A DNA stretch of 64,000 nucleotides from Pricia mediterranea (GCF_032248455.1 NZ_JAVTTP010000001.1:1296001-1360000); one strand, 5' to 3'. Counted from the stretch's first letter, positions 34,664 to 44,593 are shown. A program made the numbers and translations. Notes: generated by a model not told the origin, from the sequence alone.

Positions 34664-35401
34664 ATGAGCTATCTATCATCGATCGGCAGCTATGCCATTA
34701 TGGTTAAGGAGGTCTTCAAAAAGCCGGTCAAATGGCGGATCATGAAGAATCTCATTTTTAAGGAGATCGATGAACTTATTTTCGGTTCACTGGGCATCAT
34801 CATCTTTATTTCGTTCTTTATCGGGGCGGTTGTGACCATACAAACGGCCTTGAACCTGACCAACCCGATTATCCCTAAAAATCTAATCGGCTTTACGACC
34901 CGTCAATCCTTGATCCTTGAATTCTCACCGACCTTTGTCTCCATCATCATGGCGGGAAAAGTGGGATCGTATATCACTTCGAGTATTGGCACGATGCGGG
35001 TTACCGAACAAATCGACGCTCTCGAAGTCATGGGTGTCAATGCACTGAACTATCTGGTGTTTCCAAAAATTATCGCCATGTTCTTCTACCCTTTCGCGAT
35101 CGCCATCTCGATGTACGTAGGTATTCTGGGTGGTTGGATTGCCGGGGTCTTCGGCGGTTTTCTGACCAGTGCTGAATTTACGGAGGGCCTTCAGATCGAT
35201 TTCATTCCCTTTCAGGTGTTCTACGCCTTTGTAAAGACTTTGGTCTTTGCCTGGGTGCTGGCCACCGTGCCCGCTTACCACGGCTTCTACATGAAGGGCG
35301 GGGCCTTGGAAGTGGGAAAGGCCAGTACGACGGCCTTTGTATGGACGAGCGTGGTCATCATCGTCATGAACTATATACTCACTCAACTCTTACTGGGCTA
35401 A
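34664..35401 (+). CDS. MlaE family ABC transporter permease
   Basis: A 245-residue MlaE/permease protein: LGIIIFISFFIGAVVTIQTA, then SPTFVSIIMAGKVGSYITS, GTMRVTEQIDALEVMG (hallmark of the family) and several membrane helices. With the ATPase that overlaps its stop by one base (TAATG), it forms the inner-membrane part of a phospholipid/MCE transporter that maintains outer-membrane lipid asymmetry. No MCE-domain (MlaD) gene is next to it; downstream lies an opposite-strand DUF389 gene. The start was moved to ATG 34664 (MSYLSSIG) because the upstream 19 residues are not family-like. Confidence 0.92.
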   Translation: MSYLSSIGSYAIMVKEVFKKPVKWRIMKNLIFKEIDELIFGSLGIIIFISFFIGAVVTIQTALNLTNPIIPKNLIGFTTRQSLILEFSPTFVSIIMAGKVGSYITSSIGTMRVTEQIDALEVMGVNALNYLVFPKIIAMFFYPFAIAISMYVGILGGWIAGVFGGFLTSAEFTEGLQIDFIPFQVFYAFVKTLVFAWVLATVPAYHGFYMKGGALEVGKASTTAFVWTSVVIIVMNYILTQLLLG

Positions 35402-36168
35402 TGATCGAAGTAAACGACATACACAAATCTTTTGGTGAGACACAGGTATTGAAAGGTATCAGTACGAGTTTCAGCAAAGGGAAGACCAATCTGGTCATCG
35501 GCCAGAGCGGTTCGGGAAAAACGGTTTTCCTGAAATGCCTACTCGGACTTTTTAGTCCTGAAAAAGGCAGTATTTCTTATGATGGTAGGGACTATTCAAA
35601 GCTTTCGGGGGATGAGCGCCGCGACCTTCGTCAAGAAATGGGGATGGTCTTTCAGGGAAGCGCGCTTTTTGATTCTATGACCGTGGAAGGTAATGTGATG
35701 TTTCCGTTGGAAATGTTCACCAAACAATCCAAGTCTGAAAAGCAGGATAGGGTAGATTTCGTATTGAAGCGGGTCAATCTTACCGAAGCTTACGATCGGT
35801 ATCCCTCGCAAATTTCAGGGGGGATGCAAAAGCGGGTTGCCATTGCGCGGGCCATAGTTATGAATCCCCAATATCTTTTTTGTGACGAGCCCAATTCGGG
35901 ACTCGATCCAAAGACGGCCACTCTAATCGATAACCTCATCCAAGAAATCACCGAGGAATATGATATTACGACCGTTATCAATACGCACGATATGAATTCG
36001 GTCATGGAAATCGGGGAGAAGATTATTTTTCTAAAGGATGGGATAAAAGAATGGGAAGGCACCAAACACGAAATCTTTAAGACCGACAACGAGGCGGTCA
36101 CGGGATTCGTCTATTCGTCTGAACTTTTCGAAAAAGTAAGACAGATGTATGTCGAGGAGCGGAATTAG
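35401..36168 (+). CDS. MlaF-type ABC transporter ATP-binding protein
   Basis: A 255-residue ABC ATPase: Walker A GQSGSGKT, Q-loop VFQGSALFDSMTV, signature ISGGMQKR, Walker B YLFCDEP and H-loop VINTHDMNSV. The GALFDSMTV-type sequence after the Q-loop is typical of MlaF. It partners the MlaE permease, whose TAA overlaps this ATG. The frame continues upstream for 20 residues but those overlap the permease. Confidence 0.93.
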   Translation: MIEVNDIHKSFGETQVLKGISTSFSKGKTNLVIGQSGSGKTVFLKCLLGLFSPEKGSISYDGRDYSKLSGDERRDLRQEMGMVFQGSALFDSMTVEGNVMFPLEMFTKQSKSEKQDRVDFVLKRVNLTEAYDRYPSQISGGMQKRVAIARAIVMNPQYLFCDEPNSGLDPKTATLIDNLIQEITEEYDITTVINTHDMNSVMEIGEKIIFLKDGIKEWEGTKHEIFKTDNEAVTGFVYSSELFEKVRQMYVEERN

Positions 36169-36199
36169 AGGTTAGACCATAGACGATGGACGTCGGATA

Positions 36200-37660
36200 C
36201 TATTGCCTGAGTTGGACGGTACTATCTTTCAATCGGATCTTTAACCACTGCAACAGTCTCTTGTTTTCTTCGGATATTCGCCCAGCTCCCAGGCCTGGGG
36301 CCCATTTCACCTGAAACACGGATAGCGTATCTACATTGTTAAAGTCCGTTCGCAGCGCGTTCCCGTATTCCAATGCAATTAAATTCTCGTAGTTTGCCTT
36401 GGCTTCCGCACTGATGTCGCCAAAGGGAATCTGCCGGGCCGCCGATTTTTTAAGCCGTGTCAACTCCGCCTCCAAAAAAGCGATTTTGTCATCCTTGCCC
36501 ATCAGCTGGCTTTTTTGTGATTCATAGAGTTCGTTCACGTACCTAAGCTGATCTACCTGTTCGTTCTTGCCGCCCTGAATGATATGCAACTCGGTATTTC
36601 TGAGTTTGGGAAACTCTTCGTTCTTTTGTCTTTCCCAAGTGGCGATAACATTCTCGGGGATTGTTTCGTCGCCCATGAAAACCAGCTCTATATACGGATC
36701 GATGCCGTTATTATAGTTGATGTCGGTAAAATTATCCATAAATCGGCCCCCGTCCGAAAATTGATAAGGCACTATTTTTTGGCTGATAAATTGGTGCGCT
36801 TGATTACTGAACCCCGAGGCATTCAGGGCCTTGACAAAAGTATACCCAGCGGGCACCATGACCAACACGGCAATGACCGAGGCAACCCGTGCTATCAACC
36901 TTCGTTTTTTAGAGTTAGCATACCGAACCATGGGAAACCGCAGCAGTTTAATGATCAAAAAGGTCGCAAGGGCTATAAATATGGTATTGATAGTAAAGAG
37001 GTAAAGCGCACCGAGCGCATAATCCATATTACCGATGGCCAGTCCGAATCCGACCGTACACAGCGGGGGCATCAGGGCCGTAGCGATGGCGACTCCGAAG
37101 ATCACACTGGCAATCGTACCTTTCTTGGCACGGGCGATGACCAGGGCCAGCCCCCCGAAGAAAGCGATAAGCACATCACGGATATCCGGAGCGGTTCGGG
37201 CCAATAGTTCGGAGGATTCATCACGGATAGGAAAAACCGCAAAGAAAAAATAGGCGGTCAAGACGCTCAAAACGACCATAATCGCAAAGTTTTTCAGGGA
37301 GCGTCGGAGCGTGTCGACATCATTGATGGCCAATGACATTCCCAAGCCCAGAATCGGACCCATAAGCGGGGAAATCAACATCGCCCCGATAACCACCGCG
37401 GTCGAGTTAGCATTCAGGCCGATAGAGGCAATGAATATCGAACAGATAAGGATCCAAGAGGTATGGCCCCTAAAGGGAATGTCGGCGACGATAGCTTCTT
37501 TGGTAGCTTCCTGATCGGTATTGGTGCGGATATCCAAGAGTTCGCGTAGAAAAACCTTGGTACTTCCCACCAAGCCCTTAAAATCCTTTTTTACCTCCTC
37601 TTTACTGCCGGATGCATCTTCGGTAGGAGTGATATTGTCCTGATTCAGATTTTTTTTCAT
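36200..37660 (-). CDS. DUF389 (TIGR00341 family) membrane protein
   Basis: A 486-residue protein. The first about 50 residues are polar, then a membrane domain of about six helices with family signature stretches SIGLNANSTAVVIGAMLISP and LMGPILGLGMSLAIND, and ARAKKGTIASVIFGVAIATA. The C-terminal third (from about residue 290) is a soluble, partly coiled-coil part (ELYESQKSQLMGKDDKIAFL). The function of DUF389 proteins is not established. It is convergent with the MlaEF pair. Confidence 0.85.
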   Translation of the reverse strand: MKKNLNQDNITPTEDASGSKEEVKKDFKGLVGSTKVFLRELLDIRTNTDQEATKEAIVADIPFRGHTSWILICSIFIASIGLNANSTAVVIGAMLISPLMGPILGLGMSLAINDVDTLRRSLKNFAIMVVLSVLTAYFFFAVFPIRDESSELLARTAPDIRDVLIAFFGGLALVIARAKKGTIASVIFGVAIATALMPPLCTVGFGLAIGNMDYALGALYLFTINTIFIALATFLIIKLLRFPMVRYANSKKRRLIARVASVIAVLVMVPAGYTFVKALNASGFSNQAHQFISQKIVPYQFSDGGRFMDNFTDINYNNGIDPYIELVFMGDETIPENVIATWERQKNEEFPKLRNTELHIIQGGKNEQVDQLRYVNELYESQKSQLMGKDDKIAFLEAELTRLKKSAARQIPFGDISAEAKANYENLIALEYGNALRTDFNNVDTLSVFQVKWAPGLGAGRISEENKRLLQWLKIRLKDSTVQLRQ

Positions 37661-37675
37661 TTATTAAAATGATTG

Positions 37676-38764
37676 CTACGTATACCGATCTCCAAATGTG
37701 TTTTTCACCTTGTACAATACTGATTTGATATCCTGCTCTTTCGATTTGGGATAGATCAGAAGCACATCGTCGTTATCGACAATGATGTAATCCCTTAGGC
37801 CATCGATAACGACAATCTTGTCTTTGGGAGAGCGGATCATATTGCCAGAGGCATCCGCAGACAGTACCTTTGCGTTCACAATGGCATGGTCACTTTCGTC
37901 TTTCTCCAACTTGTCGTACAACGATCCCCAAGTGCCTAGATCATTCCAATCAAAGGTCGCTGGGAGCACATAAATCGATTTCGAATGCTCTAATATGGCG
38001 TAATCAATGGATATATTTTCCGCTTTTGGGTAATTCTTCTCGATAAACGCGGATTCTTCCGAAGTATTGTAAAGGGGAATTCCGGATTCAAAAATTGCAT
38101 ACTGATCGGACTGGTACTTTTTAAAAGCCTCGATAATCGTGGTGACCCCCCACATAAAGATACCGGCGTTCCAAAGAAAATTGCCTTGGGACAAAAATTC
38201 CTTTGCAGTTTCATAGTCCGGCTTTTCTCGGAACTGACGGACTTTTTTAAGTCCTGAACGTTTTGGGCCTTCGTCTTTTACATATTCGATATATCCAAAG
38301 CCCGTATTGGGGAAAGAGGGTTTGATACCCAGCGTACAGAGTATTTCTTCGCTTTCACACTTATCGAAGCAAGTGGACACGTCTTTTGCAAAAGCGGTCT
38401 CGTCCTCGATCCAGTGGTCGCTCGGCGCAACGACCATGACGGCATCCGGATCCATCTTTTGGATCTTTAAGGCGGCGTAAAGAATGCAGGGCGCGGTATT
38501 ACGCATGGCAGGCTCCAAAACGACCTGTTCCTGTCGCAGCATCGGTAATTGTTCAAGCACGATATCATTGTACCGAGCGTTGGTCAAAATAAAAATGTTC
38601 TCGGTCGGAACGAATTTGTTCAAGCGCTTGAACGTCTTTTGTATCAAGGTATCCCCCGTGCCCAACATATCATGAAACTGCTTGGGATACGTAGATGTAC
38701 TTACTGGCCAGAATCGGGATCCGACCCCGCCTGCCATCAAAACGGCATAATAATTTTTCTTCAT
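37676..38764 (-). CDS. Mannose-1-phosphate guanylyltransferase
   Basis: A nucleotidyltransferase of about 362 residues: LMAGGVGSRFWPVSTSTYPK (the G-loop plus a catalytic Lys), VVAPSDHWIED, FNAGIFMW-like NAGIFMWG and the catalytic ENISIDYAILE. It makes GDP-mannose for polysaccharides. It lacks the C-terminal isomerase domain of bifunctional ManC. The frame reaches TTG 38779 inside the sprT-like gene; ATG 38764 is preferred, leaving a 4-nt gap, so the pair is tightly coupled. Confidence 0.9.
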   Translation of the reverse strand: MKKNYYAVLMAGGVGSRFWPVSTSTYPKQFHDMLGTGDTLIQKTFKRLNKFVPTENIFILTNARYNDIVLEQLPMLRQEQVVLEPAMRNTAPCILYAALKIQKMDPDAVMVVAPSDHWIEDETAFAKDVSTCFDKCESEEILCTLGIKPSFPNTGFGYIEYVKDEGPKRSGLKKVRQFREKPDYETAKEFLSQGNFLWNAGIFMWGVTTIIEAFKKYQSDQYAIFESGIPLYNTSEESAFIEKNYPKAENISIDYAILEHSKSIYVLPATFDWNDLGTWGSLYDKLEKDESDHAIVNAKVLSADASGNMIRSPKDKIVVIDGLRDYIIVDNDDVLLIYPKSKEQDIKSVLYKVKNTFGDRYT

Positions 38765-38768
38765 TTCG

Positions 38769-39371
38769 TCATTTTTCAATCACTTCTACCTCCGCATTCG
38801 GCTGAAACAGGTAAATCTTGCCGGATTCTACCTCAACGCATTCGTATCGTTTGACCCTTCTATTGCCTTTTTTGAAAATCTTGCCATTGTAAATGCGGAA
38901 AACGCTACCTGTTGGCACTTCGTAAATATAAGTAATATCGGCTTCCCCTGGATCGTAAGATTTTAAGGCAATGGAAAGTCTGGCATCGGTACTGCTGCTC
39001 GCCTTCGGATTTCTAAAGTGGTTGGCCAACAGCGGTAGCAACTGTGACGGGAATATTTCGGGTCTGATAAAGGGCAACATCATATATTGAAAGGTCTGTT
39101 TCCATTCCCGACCGTGAGGCTTGATGCGCCGACCGAATTTTTCGAAAGCCACCAAATGGGCAATTTCATGTACCAGAGTAATCAAGAACCGGTATTTGTT
39201 CAAGTTCGCGTTTACGGTAATCTGATGGGCACCATTGAGCATACGCCGATAGTCACCGTGGCGGGTCACCCGTTCATTGACAATCTTTAAATGGACATTG
39301 TTCTGCTTGATCAGTGCGGAGCAGGGCGCTACCGCTCTTTCGGGGAGGTATTTCTGTAAGGTGTTGATCAT
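38769..39371 (-). CDS. SprT-like metalloprotease-domain protein
   Basis: About 200 residues with the zinc motif HEIAH in TLVHEIAHLVAFEKFGRR, followed by KPHGREWKQTF as in SprT/Spartan-type zincin domains. The C-terminal region (RIYNGKIFKKGNRRVKRYEC) is beta-rich. Start ATG 39371 is used; the longer TTG start (39416) adds residues upstream of a promoter-like motif. The -7 element ends only 5 nt from this ATG. The substrate is unknown. Confidence 0.85.
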   Translation of the reverse strand: MINTLQKYLPERAVAPCSALIKQNNVHLKIVNERVTRHGDYRRMLNGAHQITVNANLNKYRFLITLVHEIAHLVAFEKFGRRIKPHGREWKQTFQYMMLPFIRPEIFPSQLLPLLANHFRNPKASSSTDARLSIALKSYDPGEADITYIYEVPTGSVFRIYNGKIFKKGNRRVKRYECVEVESGKIYLFQPNAEVEVIEK

Positions 39372-39376
39372 ACCTA

Positions 39377-39384
39377 CAAAAGTA
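39377..39384 (-). promoter_or_regulatory. Candidate -7 promoter element for the sprT-manC transcript
   Basis: TACTTTTG on the minus strand, ending 5 nt before the start codon at 39371; transcription would begin at or next to the ATG. Confidence 0.4.
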
Positions 39385-39591
39385 GGAATTATAAAATTTG
39401 AATTTTCGGACCCCAAATGTCCAAGGTAAAGCAGTTTATGACTAGATGTTGGGATACACCTATCATTAAATTAAATCGCGAAAGACAATTGGTGAGACAG
39501 TCGATATAACAAAGGGAAAAACCGGACGCTTTACAAATAGAGTGCTCAGGTGCTAGGACAGGAGACGATTATCTCCGGTACAGCTCTAATG

Positions 39592-40272
39592 CTAGGGCGT
39601 ACTGCTCGAAACCTGCAACAACTTTCCATTGTAAAACCGGTGCCCGGTCAAGGCGAATTCCATAATGTATTCGGCCATTTCTATAGCAGTGTTCGGCGCC
39701 TGATAGCCGGGGAAAGCCGCTTCTAACATTTCGGTCTGCACGGCACCTAGGGCCATTACATTGAACGAAGGCCCAGTTTCCTTAAACTCTTCCGCCCATA
39801 GCTCGGTCAGGGTAATTATTGCCGCCTTGCTTGAGCTATACGCCGATAACCCGGGGAATTTCATACTGCCCTGTACGCCTCCCATCGAACTAATACTTAG
39901 TACATGTCCGCCTTTGAGCATTTTGGGCAGTACTGCTTTGGTGAGGGCGGCCACCCCCAGAACATTTACCTTGTACACCTCCTCGAATGTATCCTCGGAT
40001 GTTTCCAAAAAGGGTTTGTTCAGAAATTTGCCCGCGTTGTTGATGAGAATGTCGACGGACGTCCAGTTTTCACTTACAAAATTTTCCACCTTTCTTATAT
40101 CCTCTGACCGTGAAATATCAAAAGGGAAGAAGGAAATGTTTTGATGTTCCAATTCAGCAATCGGACCTTCGTTCCGGGATAGTGCCAAAACCTGATGCCC
40201 ATCATTCGCAAAACATTGGGCCAATTCGAAGCCGATACCCCTGCTTGTACCTGTAATAATAACGTTCACCAT
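39592..40272 (-). CDS. SDR family NAD(P)-dependent oxidoreductase
   Basis: A 226-residue short-chain dehydrogenase: TGTSRGIGFELAQ (TGxxxGxG cofactor motif), NNAGKF, the catalytic Ser in LSISSMGG and Tyr-x3-Lys in AYSSSKAAI. The substrate cannot be inferred. It lies 80 nt downstream of the M28 peptidase on the same strand. Confidence 0.9.
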   Translation of the reverse strand: MVNVIITGTSRGIGFELAQCFANDGHQVLALSRNEGPIAELEHQNISFFPFDISRSEDIRKVENFVSENWTSVDILINNAGKFLNKPFLETSEDTFEEVYKVNVLGVAALTKAVLPKMLKGGHVLSISSMGGVQGSMKFPGLSAYSSSKAAIITLTELWAEEFKETGPSFNVMALGAVQTEMLEAAFPGYQAPNTAIEMAEYIMEFALTGHRFYNGKLLQVSSSTP

Positions 40273-40352
40273 TACCTATTGTAGATTTACTTCTACGGTT
40301 CCTCCTAAAATCCCTGTGAAAAACGGATTGCCTGTATTGACACTGGATGCCG

Positions 40353-41408
40353 TTAATTGTACTTGATTTCCTTTGAAGGCGCATTGGCGATTCCCTCGAT
40401 TACGGGAATGCTTTTGTTTACCACGTTCGCCATATGGCCAAAGTCCATCTCAGAAATTTCGTCCCCGACCTTATGATAGTGGTCGAAATTGGTAAAATCA
40501 AAGGTACTGAATGTCTGGGACGGCACCTTAAAGACTTCGTGAAAGGCATAATTATCCGACCTTTTAAATAAGTTGAACTCTTGGGCCTTAGGAAGATAAC
40601 CGGCGTAGGTAATATCGGAATAGCTATTGGCCACTTCCGCAAGATTGGACATTTCATAACCGGTTAGATACATCAGGTAGTCCTTGTCCACCAACGGAAC
40701 CCCGTCCATTTCGTAATTCAATACGGTATAGATATCTAGATTTTGGGCTTTCAGTTTTTGGGCCAAATGCTTCGATCCTACCAGTCCCTTTTCCTCGGCG
40801 CTGAAGAGCGCGAATATAATACTGCGTTTGTTAGACTTGGAATTGCCGAAATACCGGGCCAGTTCCAAGACCGTTGTAGTGCCGGATGCATTATCATTGG
40901 CACCATTAGCGATATTATCACCATTTTCCGGCTCGACAAGTCCCAAATGATCGTAATGTGCGCCGACGACAATGTATTCATCCTTAAGCTCGGGATCATT
41001 TCCTTCGACCACCCCGACCATATTATAAGCGGGTTTTTCATAAGTGGAAATGGTATCGCGATAGCCATCAAAGTAGGGACGGATTCCGTTTTTTAGAAAC
41101 ATCACTTCGATTAAATTGGCTGCCTTCTCAATACCTTCACTACCCGTATCGCGACCTTGAAGTTCGTCGGAAGCTAAATAGTTCATTAAAAACCCGATTC
41201 TGCCAATGTTGCTAAACTGTGTCTTTTTCGTGTTGACAATTTCATCGATGCCCTCGATATCACTCGGTTTTTTGTACAGTTTATCAGGCCGTTGACTAGA
41301 GCCTACTGGTTCTTTACTGTTCAAAATAACCGTTTCATCTATTTTAGAAGCACCACAGCTATAGGCTAAAGCCCCAAGTAAAACGAGCGTAACAAGTCTC
41401 TTTTTCAT
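40353..41408 (-). CDS. M28 family metallopeptidase (lipoprotein)
   Basis: A 351-residue exported aminopeptidase-like protein. An N-terminal lipobox (LGALAYSCG, Cys18) suggests a lipoprotein. The zinc ligands of M28 are visible: VVGAHYDHLG (His), NGANDNASGTTTVL (bridging Asp), the catalytic Glu pair in LFSAEEKGLVGSKH, and FTNFDHYHKVGDE near the C-terminus (last His). It would trim peptides in the periplasm or at the cell surface. Confidence 0.9.
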   Translation of the reverse strand: MKKRLVTLVLLGALAYSCGASKIDETVILNSKEPVGSSQRPDKLYKKPSDIEGIDEIVNTKKTQFSNIGRIGFLMNYLASDELQGRDTGSEGIEKAANLIEVMFLKNGIRPYFDGYRDTISTYEKPAYNMVGVVEGNDPELKDEYIVVGAHYDHLGLVEPENGDNIANGANDNASGTTTVLELARYFGNSKSNKRSIIFALFSAEEKGLVGSKHLAQKLKAQNLDIYTVLNYEMDGVPLVDKDYLMYLTGYEMSNLAEVANSYSDITYAGYLPKAQEFNLFKRSDNYAFHEVFKVPSQTFSTFDFTNFDHYHKVGDEISEMDFGHMANVVNKSIPVIEGIANAPSKEIKYN

Positions 41409-41513
41409 CTGTTTGTTTTTATTCTTAAATCAGGCCCGCCCGAAAGTGTTCAGGCCGGGGTCGTTCGGATTCTAAAATTAAGGATGATATCCTTACGGCA
41501 TCAAAGTAACTAT

Positions 41514-41550
41514 AAAAAAAGGCAACCCAAAATAATATAGGATGCCTTTT
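41514..41550 (-). terminator. Terminator downstream of pdhC
   Basis: The minus strand reads AAGGCATCC-loop-GGGTTGCCTT followed by seven T residues, about 25 nt after the pdhC stop. Confidence 0.75.
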
Positions 41551-41572
41551 TCTTTTTTCCTTCCTTATGGCA

Positions 41573-43306
41573 CTAAGCCAACATAGTTACCGGATTTTCT
41601 AGATAGGTCCTTAAAGTCAGCAAAAATTGTGATCCCGTGGCGCCATCGACTGTACGATGGTCACAGGCCAGAGTAAGTTTCATCGTGTTGCCCACTACGA
41701 TCTCACCATCTTTGACGACAGGTTTTTCGACAATGGTGCCAACCGATAGGATAGCCGCATTCGGTTGATTGATAATCGAAGTAAACTCGACGATCCCGAA
41801 CATTCCTAAATTGGAAACCGTAAAGGTACTTCCCTGCATTTCTTCCGGGGTCAGTTTTTTGTTCCGGGCGCGACCGGCAAGATTCTTAACGGCACTTCCG
41901 ATCTGGGTCAAACTCATCTGCTCGGCAAATCGCAACACGGGCACTACCAAACCGTCATCAACAGCTACCGCGACCCCCACATGAACGTGGTGGTTGATTG
42001 TGGTCGTATCCCCGTTCCAGGTAGTGTTCACCTGAGGATGTTTTTTCAGCGCCATGGCACAGGCCTTGACCACCATATCGTTGTACGAAACCTTCGTGTC
42101 CGGCATCTCATTGATTTGCTTTCTGGAAGCCATCGCATTGTCCATATCAATCTCTACGGTCAGATAATAATGGGGTGCCGTAAACTTGGATTCCGAGAGC
42201 CGTTTGGCGATAACCTTCCGCATTTGGGAGTTTTTGACCTCTTCGGAACTTTCTTCGCCAACAGGCAGGTTCATCGGAGCCTTCACTTTGTCCGGAGCTG
42301 CCGCTTGGGCCGCGGCCTTTGCCGGTTCTTCCGATCTGGGCTTGGCCGACGGCTTGTAGTTTTCAATATCCTTTTTGACGATTCTTCCATTATCGCCAGA
42401 TCCCGACACCTCGGCAAGGTCGATTCCCTTATCCTCGGCCATCCTTTTGGCTAAAGGGGATGCGAATATCCGTTGCCCGTCGCTGGTGGACTTTGAAGAA
42501 GCTTCTTCTGCTTTGTCGGAGGATGCATCCGCGTCGTGCTCCGGCTCCTTGGATGCTGTCTTTTCCTTTTTATCCTCCGAAGAACTATCCTCTTTTTTTC
42601 CTTGGGTTGGTTTGGCGTTCAGAACGGCATCGATGTCGGTGCCTTCCGGACCTATTACAGCTAAAACAGCGTCCACGGGAGAGGATTCCCCCTCCTGAAT
42701 ACCGATATGCAATAGAATGCCTGAGTAGAAGGACTCGAATTCCATCGTAGCCTTGTCCGTTTCGATCTCGGCCAGAATATCGCCTTCCTCGACCTCGTCC
42801 CCGACCTGTTTCAACCAGGTGGCAACCGTGCCTTCCTCCATGGTATCACTGAGACGGGGCATTTTGACCACTTCCACTCCTTCTGGAATTTCGGTGGTGC
42901 CGCCGTCGGAATCACCATCTTCGGAGCCGGTAGCTTCAGGTTTTTCTTCATCCGAAGCGGATGTATCTTGCTTATCCCCCTCCGCAGAGGCGTCATCCGA
43001 AGAAGCTGTCTCCTTATTTTCGTCGGATCCGGCGTCACTCCCGTTCAGCAATTCCGAAATATCCTCTCCCTCTTCCCCAATAATGGCCAAAAGGGAATCC
43101 ACAGGTGCACCATCACCTTCATCGATACCGATGTGAAGTAGGGTACCCTCGTAAAAGGACTCGAATTCCATTGTGGCCTTGTCCGTTTCGATCTCTGCCA
43201 ATATATCCCCTTCCTCGACCTTGTCACCTACTTGTTTAAGCCATTTGGCCACGGTACCCTCTTCCATGGTATCGCTCAACCGGGGCATGTTTATCACTTC
43301 TGCCAT
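41573..43306 (-). CDS. pdhC: Pyruvate dehydrogenase E2 (dihydrolipoamide acetyltransferase) with two lipoyl domains
   Basis: A 577-residue E2. Two lipoyl domains (about residues 1-80 and 145-225) each carry the lipoylated lysine in ETDKATMEFESF (Lys43 in the first). They are joined by Asp/Glu/Ser-rich linkers. A peripheral-subunit-binding domain follows (FASPLAKRMAEDKGIDL, GSGDNGRIVKKDI), then an Ala/Pro linker and the acyltransferase core with catalytic DHRTVDGATG near the end. It starts 4 nt after pdhA. The high identity of the two lipoyl modules suggests internal duplication. pdhB is elsewhere, at 19.7 kb. Confidence 0.95.
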   Translation of the reverse strand: MAEVINMPRLSDTMEEGTVAKWLKQVGDKVEEGDILAEIETDKATMEFESFYEGTLLHIGIDEGDGAPVDSLLAIIGEEGEDISELLNGSDAGSDENKETASSDDASAEGDKQDTSASDEEKPEATGSEDGDSDGGTTEIPEGVEVVKMPRLSDTMEEGTVATWLKQVGDEVEEGDILAEIETDKATMEFESFYSGILLHIGIQEGESSPVDAVLAVIGPEGTDIDAVLNAKPTQGKKEDSSSEDKKEKTASKEPEHDADASSDKAEEASSKSTSDGQRIFASPLAKRMAEDKGIDLAEVSGSGDNGRIVKKDIENYKPSAKPRSEEPAKAAAQAAAPDKVKAPMNLPVGEESSEEVKNSQMRKVIAKRLSESKFTAPHYYLTVEIDMDNAMASRKQINEMPDTKVSYNDMVVKACAMALKKHPQVNTTWNGDTTTINHHVHVGVAVAVDDGLVVPVLRFAEQMSLTQIGSAVKNLAGRARNKKLTPEEMQGSTFTVSNLGMFGIVEFTSIINQPNAAILSVGTIVEKPVVKDGEIVVGNTMKLTLACDHRTVDGATGSQFLLTLRTYLENPVTMLA

Positions 43307-43310
43307 CTAT

Positions 43311-44309
43311 CTATAATTTATGTTGTACAAAGGGAAAATCCTTTTGCTCGTAGACCATGTCATATAACTGTTGGACCGGGGGATAATCGGATTCGTCCGC
43401 GAATTTCTCGCACTCCGCAACCCGCTCCTTCACCTTTTTGTCTATAGCCTTGATTTCGTCTTCCGTGGCGTATTCGTTTTCTTTGATTATATCCAGTACC
43501 TGGGTAATCGGATCGATCTTTTGGTATTCCTTGACCTCATCCTTGGTACGATAATGCTGTGCGTCGGACATGGAATGACCGCGGTAGCGATACGTTTTCA
43601 TTTCAAGGAATGTAGGTCCGCCACCACTTCGGGCACGCTCGATCGCCTTGTTCACTTCTTGCGCAACGGTTACGGCATCCATACCATCAACGGGTCCGCA
43701 TGGCATTTCGTAGCCAAGACCCAACTTCCATATTTCGGTGGACCGTGAAGTTCTTGCTACGGAGGTGCCCATGGCATATCCGTTGTTCTCACAGATAAAG
43801 ACTACCGGTAATTGCCAGAGCATGGCCAGGTTCAAGGCCTCGTGAAATGCCCCTTGGCGAACGGCACCATCGCCCATGTAGCACAAGGTGACGCTATCCC
43901 TGCCGAAATATTTATCGCCAAAAGCCATGCCCGCACCAAGGGGAATCTGCCCCCCTACGATACCGTGGCCCCCGTAAAAGCGATGTTCCTTTGAGAAGAT
44001 ATGCATCGACCCGCCCATGCCCTTCGAGGTACCTGTAACTTTACCGTAAAGCTCCGCCATGACCCTTTTGGGGTCTTCACCCATACCTATGGGTTGTACG
44101 TGGTTTCGGTAGGCCGTGATCATTCGGTCCTTTGTTAAGTCCATTGCATGGAGCGACCCCGCCAGAACGGCTTCCTGTCCATTATACAAGTGTAGAAACC
44201 CTCTTACTTTTTGTTGGATATAGACTTGCGCCAGTTTGTCTTCGAACTTGCGCCAAAAGAACATATCCTCGTACCACTTCAAGTAGGTTTCCTTGGTAAT
44301 TTTTTCCAT
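43311..44309 (-). CDS. pdhA: Pyruvate dehydrogenase E1 component subunit alpha
   Basis: A 332-residue E1 alpha: LYNGQEAVLAGSLHAM, the ThDP/Mg motif GDGAVRQGAFHEALNLA ending ENNGYAMGTS, and the phosphorylation-loop-like region TYRYRGHSMSDAQHYR. It works with PdhB (19700-20680) and the E2 encoded 4 nt downstream. A TATTTTTG -7 element lies about 70 nt upstream. Confidence 0.95.
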   Translation of the reverse strand: MEKITKETYLKWYEDMFFWRKFEDKLAQVYIQQKVRGFLHLYNGQEAVLAGSLHAMDLTKDRMITAYRNHVQPIGMGEDPKRVMAELYGKVTGTSKGMGGSMHIFSKEHRFYGGHGIVGGQIPLGAGMAFGDKYFGRDSVTLCYMGDGAVRQGAFHEALNLAMLWQLPVVFICENNGYAMGTSVARTSRSTEIWKLGLGYEMPCGPVDGMDAVTVAQEVNKAIERARSGGGPTFLEMKTYRYRGHSMSDAQHYRTKDEVKEYQKIDPITQVLDIIKENEYATEDEIKAIDKKVKERVAECEKFADESDYPPVQQLYDMVYEQKDFPFVQHKL

Positions 44310-44378
44310 TGATATCGTTTAAAACAATTCTTAATCCTTGATTGCATTGAACAAGCCGTCGACATGAAGCAAGGAGAA

Positions 44379-44386
44379 CAAAAATA
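44379..44386 (-). promoter_or_regulatory. Candidate -7 promoter element for pdhA-pdhC
   Basis: TATTTTTG on the minus strand, the same octamer as upstream of pdhB. No clear -33 motif. Confidence 0.45.
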
Positions 44387-44428
44387 CATATTAAATCATT
44401 AGTTGAAAAAAAAACGAAAAAAGAATAG

Positions 44429-44536
44429 GATGACGGAGACGGAAGACGGAACAGATGACGGGTGACGGGGTGGCGGGTGACGGAAGACGGGTGACGAGGT
44501 GAGGGATGACGGGTGATGGGACGGAGTGACGGAGGG
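44429..44536. repeat. Degenerate TGACGG tandem repeat
   Basis: A purine-rich run of GACGG, TGACGGG and GTGACGG units between pdhA and cdd. It is the same unit as at 1647-1736, in the opposite orientation. It has no coding potential. Confidence 0.65.
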
Positions 44537-44593
44537 GCAAGGAGATTCTACAGTCGGTCCCGTAAGTCCCGATTCGCCGGCTCGATCTAGCTC

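Noticed and set aside
36584..37207. Opposite-strand 207-residue frame within the DUF389 gene
   Set aside because: Antisense to a membrane protein gene with clear family signatures.
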